Positions 7,761 through 12,341 of a stretch of DNA of 12,341 nt are shown here, one piece after another. Each line of letters opens with the position of its first letter. Position 1 is the first letter of the stretch. This DNA comes from Rhodospirillales bacterium. Lineage in GTDB: Bacteria > Pseudomonadota > Alphaproteobacteria > Rhodospirillales > JABHCV01. Location of the stretch: NCBI GenBank assembly GCA_016776705.1, contig JADHSW010000076.1, positions 1 through 12,341 of the forward strand, written 5' to 3'. The notes beneath the pieces were generated by a model, which was not told the DNA's origin, did no database searches, and saw only the letters and a list, made by a program, of their open reading frames with translations. A program made the position numbers and the translations under genes.

Positions 7761-7790
7761 TTGTTTCAAGAACTTGCCCTGACGCATAAT
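7761..7790 (+). promoter_or_regulatory. Candidate ecm promoter
   Basis: CATAAT (7785-7790) matches the -10 consensus at five of six positions, with a poor -35 TTGTTT (7761-7766) 18 bases upstream. An overlapping TATACT (7791-7796) is an alternative -10, but no -35 lies at good spacing. Either would give a leader of roughly 45 bases before ecm. The weak -35 would fit an activated promoter, which is inference. Confidence 0.3.
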
Positions 7791-7845
7791 TATACTACTG
7801 ATTTCAGTATGTTAAATATTGCCCGACATTTAATGAAAGCTACCC

Positions 7846-9864
7846 ATGACTGACAAACTCGCAGACGCACAAAAAAGTACCGCTACGGTTTCGCCCGTTC
7901 CAGCCCGTGATCGGCCCTGGATGTTCAGAACCTATTCCGGTCATAGTTCGGCGAAGGCGTCTAACGCGTTGTACCGCACAAACCTTGAACGGGGGCAAAC
8001 CGGCCTTTCCATCGCCTTCGATTTGCCAACCCAGACTGGCTATGATGGCGATCATGTTCTGGCCAAGGGTGAGGTCGGCAAGGTCGGCGTGCCGGTCAGT
8101 CATTTGGGCGATATGGAGGCCCTGTTCGAGGGGCTGCCTCTGGACCGCATGAATACGTCGATGACAATCAACGCCCCTGCGGCTTGGATGCTGTCGCTAT
8201 ACATCGCACTTGGGGAGCGCCAGGGTGTGGCGCGGGCAGATCTTCAGGGCACCACCCAGAACGATATCATCAAGGAATATTTGTCGCGAGGCACTTACAT
8301 CTTCCCGCCCGAACCGTCGTTGAAGCTGACCGCCGATGTGGCTTCTTTTACTTACCGTGAAGTGCCGAAATGGAATCCCCTGAACGTGTGCTCCTACCAT
8401 CTGCAGGAAGCGGGTGCGACGCCGGAACAGGAATTGTCCTTTGCCCTGGCGACAGCCATAGCCGTCCTTGACGCCGTTCGCGATGGCGGTCAGGTGCCCG
8501 AAGAAGATTTCGCCAGGGTCGTTGGCCGTATTAGTTTCTTTGTTAATTCCGGTATTCGCCTTGTCACCGAACTTTCCAAAATGCGGGCATTTGCCGAAAT
8601 GTGGGACGATATTGCCCGCAACCGTTACGGCGTCACTGATGAAAAACTCAGGCGTTTTCGTTATGGCGTCCAGGTCAACTCACTGGGCCTGACCGAGCAG
8701 CAACCGGAAAACAATGTATATCGTATCCTGCTGGAAATGCTTCCCGTGGTGCTGTCCAGGAACGCGCGCGCCCGCGCCGTGCAATTGCCCGCCTGGAACG
8801 AAGCGCTGGGCCTGCCCCGTCCCTGGGATCAGCAGTGGTCCCTGCGCTTGCAACAAATCGTCGCCTATGAAACTGACTTGCTGGAATTTGGCGATATCTT
8901 CGACGGCTCGCGGGTTATTGCAGAAAAGGTCGAACAACTGAAGTACGAAGCTGAAATAGAACTGAAGCAGATCGAGAATATGGGCGGTGCGGTTGCAGCC
9001 ATTGAAAACAGTTACATGAAACGCGCTTTGGTGTCGTCCAACGCGCAGCGACTGGCTGCAATTGAAAGCGGCGATCAGACGGTTATCGGCGTCAATAAAT
9101 TCACCGAAGCCGAAACTTCTCCTCTGACAGCGAGCGACGGGGCATTCCTGACCATCGATGGGAAGGCAGAAGAAGAGCAGATTGCCTTGTTGCAGCAGTG
9201 GCGCGCACAGCGCGACAGTTCGGCGGTAAAAGTCGCCCTCGAAGGCCTTGCGACGGCGGCCAGGGACGGTTCCAATATTATGGAACCCTCAATCGCAGCG
9301 GCTCACGCCGGGGTCACAACGGGTGAGTGGGCGGAAACCCTGCGCGGTGTGTTTGGTGAATTTCGCGCTCCGACAGGTGTATCGGGCGCTACCGGTGCGG
9401 CGCCGCGCGATACGGACAAGGCCAGGGAGCATGTTCAGGATGTCTCGGAAAAACTTGGTCGGCGAATGAAAATGTTACTCGGCAAGCCGGGGCTGGATGG
9501 CCATTCCAATGGCGCCGAACAAATAGCGGTGCGGGCGCGCGACGCCGGTGTCGATGTGGTCTACGAGGGAATTCGCCTGACACCCCGGCAAATTGTATCC
9601 GCTGCCCTGGAAGAAGGTGTACATGTGATAGGGTTGTCAATTTTGTCCGGCTCCCACGCCACCTTGGCCGGTGAAGTGATGAGCGGGTTAAAAGAAGCAG
9701 GTCTTGAAGATGTGCCGGTTATCGTTGGCGGCATTATCCCTGAAAAGGATGCCGAGGCCCTGCTGCAGGCGGGGATTTCGCGGGTTTACACCCCCAAGGA
9801 TTTTGACCTTGGTGCCATTATTGATGATATTGCGGGTATTGTCGAAAACGCCAACAACCTGTAG
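7846..9864 (+). CDS. ecm: Ethylmalonyl-CoA mutase, coenzyme B12-dependent
   Basis: Adenosylcobalamin-dependent mutase that rearranges (2R)-ethylmalonyl-CoA to (2S)-methylsuccinyl-CoA (also called meaA). The 672 residues are in one chain. The catalytic barrel domain occupies about 20-510, with FRTYSGHSSAKASNALYRTN (27-46), FDLPTQTGYDGDH (58-70) and SMTINAPAAW (105-114). The B12-binding domain occupies about 535-672, with the DxHxxG motif DGHSNG (551-556, cobalt-ligating His553), LSILSGSHATL (597-607) and VGGIIPEKD (627-635). RTYSGHS, PTQTGYD and GHSNGAEQIA are the forms I associate with ethylmalonyl-CoA mutases; methylmalonyl-CoA mutases read GHDRGAKVIA and are longer. The ATG at 7846 has only a weak GAAAGC ribosome site. 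The start gives about 17 residues more than the Rhodobacter enzyme as I recall it, so a slightly different start is possible. Confidence 0.95.
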   Translation: MTDKLADAQKSTATVSPVPARDRPWMFRTYSGHSSAKASNALYRTNLERGQTGLSIAFDLPTQTGYDGDHVLAKGEVGKVGVPVSHLGDMEALFEGLPLDRMNTSMTINAPAAWMLSLYIALGERQGVARADLQGTTQNDIIKEYLSRGTYIFPPEPSLKLTADVASFTYREVPKWNPLNVCSYHLQEAGATPEQELSFALATAIAVLDAVRDGGQVPEEDFARVVGRISFFVNSGIRLVTELSKMRAFAEMWDDIARNRYGVTDEKLRRFRYGVQVNSLGLTEQQPENNVYRILLEMLPVVLSRNARARAVQLPAWNEALGLPRPWDQQWSLRLQQIVAYETDLLEFGDIFDGSRVIAEKVEQLKYEAEIELKQIENMGGAVAAIENSYMKRALVSSNAQRLAAIESGDQTVIGVNKFTEAETSPLTASDGAFLTIDGKAEEEQIALLQQWRAQRDSSAVKVALEGLATAARDGSNIMEPSIAAAHAGVTTGEWAETLRGVFGEFRAPTGVSGATGAAPRDTDKAREHVQDVSEKLGRRMKMLLGKPGLDGHSNGAEQIAVRARDAGVDVVYEGIRLTPRQIVSAALEEGVHVIGLSILSGSHATLAGEVMSGLKEAGLEDVPVIVGGIIPEKDAEALLQAGISRVYTPKDFDLGAIIDDIAGIVENANNL

Positions 9865-9909
9865 GTCAGTTTCCGTTTAATATACGGTGGGTCGATATAG
9901 CTATGCGCC

Positions 9910-10308
9910 TTATTGTTTCAGATTCTGTCCGGGAGCAAGCACCGGCAGCGCCTCGACGCTTTTCTTCGGTGGGTTTGGGTGGTCGACCAGGGGGCTCATG
10001 GATTCCAGAAGATATTTGAGTACTCCGTCCTGGTACTCTGGACGGACCAGCGCCCAGCTGACAAAAACACCGCCGCGTCTTTCGTATTCCATGATTTCAT
10101 CGTTATCCATGTACGCGTCCAGATCGCTGGCGATATTCTTGCTTTTGTCCACATAAATCCACTTTGGTTTCAACCCACCGTGCCACAGGACAATGATGCC
10201 ACTTTGTCCGTCGAGGCGAAGTTTAACCGGATCGGTGATCAGTAGCCTGTGGAACTTCCCGGCGGGTGTTCTCGCCCAATGCGGATTGGTTCTGTCGTCT
10301 TTCTGCAT
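9910..10308 (-). CDS. Conserved-looking small protein of unknown function
   Basis: I do not recognise this 132-residue protein with certainty. It has no signal peptide or membrane segment and looks soluble. A compact core spans about 20-108: strand-like GIIVLWHGG (37-45), KWIYVDKSKNIASDLDAY (49-66), an acidic DNDEIMEYERR stretch (68-78), strand-like GGVFVSWALV (79-88) and a helix-like YQDGVLKYLLESMSPLV (92-108). A proline-rich tail with PNPPKK follows. The order of elements loosely recalls GIY-YIG folds, but catalytic residues are not evident. The ATG at 10308 is preceded on the minus strand by AGGAA at 9-base spacing, a good ribosome site. It converges on ecm with 45 bases between stops, and only a weak CCGT/ACGG pairing lies there. 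Confidence 0.75.
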   Translation of the reverse strand: MQKDDRTNPHWARTPAGKFHRLLITDPVKLRLDGQSGIIVLWHGGLKPKWIYVDKSKNIASDLDAYMDNDEIMEYERRGGVFVSWALVRPEYQDGVLKYLLESMSPLVDHPNPPKKSVEALPVLAPGQNLKQ

Positions 10309-10325
10309 AGCAAGTGTTCCTGTCG

Positions 10326-10337
10326 TCGTTATAACGA
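10326..10337. promoter_or_regulatory. 12-bp palindrome over the likely -10 of the 9910-10308 gene
   Basis: TCGTTATAACGA is a perfect 12-bp palindrome 18 bases upstream of the start at 10308. Read on the minus strand it contains TATAAC (complement of 10328-10333), matching the -10 consensus at five of six positions; the -35 candidates upstream are poor. A palindrome covering a -10 is a common arrangement for a repressor site, so this could be promoter and operator together, though that role is inferred. Confidence 0.33.
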
Positions 10338-10359
10338 GCAGATATCCTTCTCTTAAAAG

Positions 10360-10395
10360 AATGCCGGAAAAAATATTTCACTTAAATCCGGCATT
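10360..10395. repeat. Inverted repeat with 9-bp arms
   Basis: AATGCCGGA (10360-10368) and TCCGGCATT (10387-10395) are exact reverse complements around an 18-base A/T-rich spacer. It could fold as a stem-loop in RNA or serve as a protein site with half-sites about 2.6 helical turns apart. It lies upstream of the 9910-10308 gene, immediately beyond its likely promoter. There is no T-run right after either arm, so it is not a standard terminator. Confidence 0.5.
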
Positions 10396-10407
10396 TGCGA
10401 ATCGCAA
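10395..10407. repeat. Palindrome TTGCGA-A-TCGCAA
   Basis: TTGCGA (10395-10400) and TCGCAA (10402-10407) are perfect 6-bp arms around one central A, abutting the previous inverted repeat. Its right half extends as TCGCAATGCA (10402-10411), a 10-mer also present at 7739-7748 in the ccr/ecm control region. It is a plausible transcription-factor site, but the regulator is unknown. Confidence 0.4.
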
Positions 10408-10493
10408 TGCAAACATCATAAAAACAATGGCTTAGACATGTTTCAAATTGGTTAACGGGGGCAAATACTAAAAAACAAGCCATGCATAAAATG

Positions 10494-10514
10494 CAATGCT
10501 GCACTGCAGCATTG
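10494..10514. repeat. Perfect 10-bp-arm palindrome upstream of the DUF1127 gene
   Basis: CAATGCTGCA (10494-10503) and TGCAGCATTG (10505-10514) are exact reverse complements around a single C, the strongest palindrome seen in the window. As RNA it folds into a 9-bp stem with a 3-base loop. A run of six T begins 10 bases past the stem, too far for a textbook intrinsic terminator on the plus strand, and no plus-strand gene precedes it. An operator site, or a structured small RNA end, is more likely than simple termination. Confidence 0.5.
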
Positions 10515-10528
10515 TCTCTTAATCTTTT

Positions 10529-10556
10529 TTGCTAATAGTTCTATTTAACGTATAGC
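10529..10556 (+). promoter_or_regulatory. Candidate promoter of the DUF1127 gene
   Basis: TTGCTA (10529-10534) and TATAGC (10551-10556) are 16 bases apart, each matching four of six consensus bases. Transcription would start about 25 bases before the ATG at 10586. The perfect palindrome at 10494-10514 lies just upstream of the -35, where an activator could bind. This is a pattern match only. Confidence 0.28.
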
Positions 10557-10585
10557 ACTCAATAGTCGATTACAGGATCAGAGCC

Positions 10586-11014
10586 ATGAAAAACATCAAT
10601 GATGACCATTCACTAAAGGCGACCTTTTCTTTGAAAGGTTGGTTTAAGCGGGGCCAGCTTTTCCGTGAAATGTACTCACTTGATGATCGCATGCTTGCTG
10701 ATGTTGGAATCCTGCGCAGTGATATTGGATCGATAGTTGAAAAATCGTACCCCCGTATCAGCGTTCTCAGCGTCCTGGCAGGATTGTTGGATAAATTAGC
10801 GGAATCCCGTAAAAATCACGAAATTGCGCGGGAATTGGCCAGCTTTGATGACCGTCTTCTTGCCGATATGGGGCTTTACCGTTCCGATGTCAGCTCAATT
10901 GCCAAGGGCCATTATCCCCATCGCCATGTTCACGCATCACCCCTGAGGGCCTACGGAACCAGGATTGACAGCATGACGGACGCGGTAAACGACGACCAGA
11001 AACGCGCAGCTTAG
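10586..11014 (+). CDS. Protein with two tandem DUF1127 units
   Basis: A 142-residue cytoplasmic protein with no signal or membrane segment. Two copies of the DUF1127 (YjiS-like) unit are visible. Unit 1 at about 18-51 includes LFREMYSLDDRMLADVGI (25-42) followed by LRSDIGSIV. Unit 2 at about 75-106 includes EIARELASFDDRLLADMGLY (79-98) followed by RSDVSSIA. Both keep the core LDDR/FDDR-x-LADhGh-x-RSD. Most DUF1127 proteins are only about 45-75 residues with one unit, so the duplication is unusual. Some single-unit DUF1127 proteins in alphaproteobacteria have reported roles in RNA turnover and phosphate or carbon physiology; the role here is unknown. The tail is rich in His, Arg and Asp. AGGA at 10574-10577 gives a good ribosome site for the ATG at 10586. 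Confidence 0.85.
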   Translation: MKNINDDHSLKATFSLKGWFKRGQLFREMYSLDDRMLADVGILRSDIGSIVEKSYPRISVLSVLAGLLDKLAESRKNHEIARELASFDDRLLADMGLYRSDVSSIAKGHYPHRHVHASPLRAYGTRIDSMTDAVNDDQKRAA

Positions 11015-11022
11015 GAATTCCG

Positions 11023-11054
11023 GCCCATTTTGGATCATTTAATCCAAAATAGGC
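11023..11054. terminator. Hairpin between convergent genes, probable bidirectional terminator
   Basis: ATTTTGGAT (11027-11035) pairs exactly with ATCCAAAAT (11042-11050) around a 6-base loop. After one mismatch, GCC (11023-11025) pairs with GGC (11052-11054). The hairpin lies 8 bases past the DUF1127 stop and 10 bases from the lipoprotein stop, where a shared terminator is expected. The A/T pairs lie inside the stem and no clean T-run follows, so efficiency is uncertain. Confidence 0.55.
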
Positions 11055-11064
11055 TGGGAATGCT

Positions 11065-11400
11065 CTAATTTTCTGCTGGAACCTGTCGGTATCCTTTCAG
11101 CTTCATACAGCCTGAAAGAAGACCTTTGGTGCTCTTTTTAACCTGATAGGCGTCCATATTCTTCTGGTAGGTGCTTTGCGTGTCATAATCGCTGCTGCTC
11201 GAGTTGTATTTACCGTGCACATATTCGCGTTCGGCCTCCCTTTTTGCATAGGAACGGCATTGAGCGAGATCGCTGCGTTGCTCATCAATACCTGAATTTG
11301 CTTTATGCCAGACCATGGGTCTGCTGACACAGGCCGCCAGGGCAATAAACAAGGCTGGGGTCAGTATCAGCGAAGCGAGAATTTGTGGTTTATTGATCAT
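11065..11400 (-). CDS. Small predicted lipoprotein
   Basis: A 111-residue protein with a lipoprotein signal: a hydrophobic segment (8-23) ending in the lipobox LAAC, with lipidated Cys24. The mature part is about 88 residues, polar and charged. It has two further cysteines (48 in LAQCRSYAKREAEREY and 98 in SGCMKLKGYR) that could form a disulfide in the periplasm, and a Ser/Tyr/Asp-rich middle (65-80). The C-terminal CMKLKGY pattern recurs in many small proteobacterial lipoproteins that I recall only as uncharacterised. The residue after Cys24 is Val and not Asp, which would favour outer-membrane sorting if the enterobacterial rule applied. It starts 23 bases behind the histidine kinase, so the two are probably cotranscribed. 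Its ribosome site is weak. Confidence 0.8.
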   Translation of the reverse strand: MINKPQILASLILTPALFIALAACVSRPMVWHKANSGIDEQRSDLAQCRSYAKREAEREYVHGKYNSSSSDYDTQSTYQKNMDAYQVKKSTKGLLSGCMKLKGYRQVPAEN

Positions 11401-11423
11401 TAATGCGTCAGCTTGAAGCGGTT

Positions 11424-12341
11424 TCAGTGAACCAGCATGGCGGGTGGAAAATAAACGGAAACGCTCGTTCCTTTGCGGAGCCTGCTTCTGATTTTCATTC
11501 TGGCGCCGTGCAAATCAATCAACCCCTTGGTCAAGGGCAGACCCAGGCCCGTTCCATCATATTCGCGCGCCAGTCTGCTATCGACCTGGGCAAACGGCGT
11601 CATCACCTTGGGGATATCGGCCGCCTTGATTCCAATGCCTGTATCTTCAATCGAAATCACCAGGGTTCCTGTTTTGGTTTGATGTGCCTTGAGGGTGATG
11701 GACCCTTTTTTTGGGGTAAATTTAACCGCGTTGGACAATAAATTCAGCAGGATTTGTTTCAGCCGCCGGGGATCGGCCCTGAGTCTTGGCAAATTGTTCG
11801 GAATACTGCTTTTCAAGATCAGGTTGTTGATGTCGGCGCGTTCCTTAATAAGGCGAAGGCAGGATTCAAACACAGGTTCCAGGGAAACGATTTCAGGGAT
11901 GAAATTCAATTCGCCGACTTCGATCTGTGATACATCAAGGATGTCGTTGATGATAGAAAGTAAATGCTGGCCCGAATCGTTAATGGTATGAGCGTAATCA
12001 GAATATTTTTCATGCCCGAGAGCTCCGAAAATTTCCGACTTCATAAGATCGGAAAACCCAATAATGGCATTCAGCGGTGTGCGTAATTCATGGGAGACGT
12101 TGGCCAGGAAATCGGTTTTCGCCCGGCTGGCGATCTCGGCCACTTCCTTGGCTTCCAGAAGGGCCGCCTCGGCCTGCTTGCGAGCGGTGATATCGTCCAT
12201 TGAGCCGGTCATGCGATATGCGCGACCTGAAGAATTGAAAAGCGCCAATCCACGGTTTCTGATCCAGCGAAGTGGTTTTCCCCTTTTGACAACCCTGAAT
12301 TCGCACTCGAAGAGTGGAATTTCCCCCTTCAGGTGGCGGAT
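11424..12341 (-). CDS. PAS-domain histidine kinase, N-terminal part outside window
   Basis: The reading frame is open from the right edge to the stop at 11424, giving 305 C-terminal residues. The first part (about 1-58) is the end of a PAS domain plus PAC motif: FRVVKRGKPLRWIRNRG, then RMTGSMDDITARKQAE. HisKA follows with phospho-acceptor His84 in NVSHELRTPLN. The ATPase domain has the N box LNLLSNAVKFT, G1 EDTGIGI and G2 GTGLGL, so the kinase looks intact. The frame continues through the PAS fold to the edge, so an internal start would cut the domain. No receiver domain follows the ATPase part, and no response regulator is visible. The DHp stretch with FGALGHEKYSDYAHTINDSG resembles PleC/DivJ-type kinases. 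Its signal depends on the missing N-terminus. A small lipoprotein gene follows 23 bases downstream. Confidence 0.93.
   Translation of the reverse strand: MRHLKGEIPLFECEFRVVKRGKPLRWIRNRGLALFNSSGRAYRMTGSMDDITARKQAEAALLEAKEVAEIASRAKTDFLANVSHELRTPLNAIIGFSDLMKSEIFGALGHEKYSDYAHTINDSGQHLLSIINDILDVSQIEVGELNFIPEIVSLEPVFESCLRLIKERADINNLILKSSIPNNLPRLRADPRRLKQILLNLLSNAVKFTPKKGSITLKAHQTKTGTLVISIEDTGIGIKAADIPKVMTPFAQVDSRLAREYDGTGLGLPLTKGLIDLHGARMKIRSRLRKGTSVSVYFPPAMLVH

Noticed and set aside
7846..9864. Methylmalonyl-CoA mutase as identity of the B12 mutase
   Set aside because: The B12 motif reads GHSNGAEQIA and the barrel has RTYSGHS and PTQTGYD, the ethylmalonyl-CoA mutase forms; it is shorter than methylmalonyl-CoA mutases and is divergent from ccr.
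10494..10530. Intrinsic terminator on the plus strand
   Set aside because: The T-run starts 10 bases after the stem and no plus-strand gene ends upstream; kept as a palindrome instead.
12248..12250. TTG at 12248 as the start of the second kinase
   Set aside because: The frame continues upstream to the window edge and encodes the rest of a PAS domain, so the gene is cut by the edge and does not start here.
1..12341. Mobile element, CRISPR array, toxin-antitoxin or defence system
   Set aside because: No direct-repeat array, transposase, integrase or defence domain was seen; the genes are metabolic and sensory with uniform composition.

Overview
The window is one continuous stretch of an alphaproteobacterial chromosome. 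Codon use, the gene set and the PleC/DivJ-like histidine kinases suggest Rhodospirillales or a near relative, but this is inferred from protein character and no database was searched. Nothing in it looks mobile: I see no insertion sequence, integrase, CRISPR array, tRNA or rRNA. No gene-free stretch exceeds 300 bases.

Layout. 1-2865 is read leftward: a LysE/RhtB exporter and a PduO-type cob(I)alamin adenosyltransferase 4 bases apart, then a new promoter, then etfB and etfA (etfA is cut by the left edge). 2866-3045 is a divergent control region with an FNR/FixK-like box. 3046-4686 (+) is a sensor kinase with a periplasmic amino-acid-binding-type domain. 4708-7679 (-) is a two-gene operon, ccr then mcd. 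It diverges across a 166-base control region from ecm (7846-9864, +). 9910-10308 (-) is a small protein of unknown function. 10309-10585 is a palindrome-rich intergenic region. 10586-11014 (+) is a protein with two DUF1127 units. 11065-11400 (-) is a small lipoprotein lying behind a PAS-histidine kinase (11424 to the right edge, -).

How it fits together. ccr, ecm and mcd encode the three diagnostic enzymes of the ethylmalonyl-CoA pathway, which assimilates acetyl-CoA in bacteria lacking isocitrate lyase. Ccr carboxylates crotonyl-CoA to ethylmalonyl-CoA, Ecm rearranges it to methylsuccinyl-CoA, and Mcd oxidises that to mesaconyl-CoA. The leftward genes supply two accessory needs: ETF is the expected electron acceptor for the FAD enzyme Mcd, and the adenosyltransferase makes the adenosylcobalamin that Ecm requires. 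The grouping therefore reads as pathway core plus cofactor and electron support, interrupted by a sensor kinase and an exporter.

The core pathway is known biology. The less explained parts are the exporter/sensor divergent pair with its FNR-like box, the tandem DUF1127 protein behind a palindrome-dense region, the unknown 132-residue protein, and the candidate operators. All regulatory sites were found by eye and are hypotheses.
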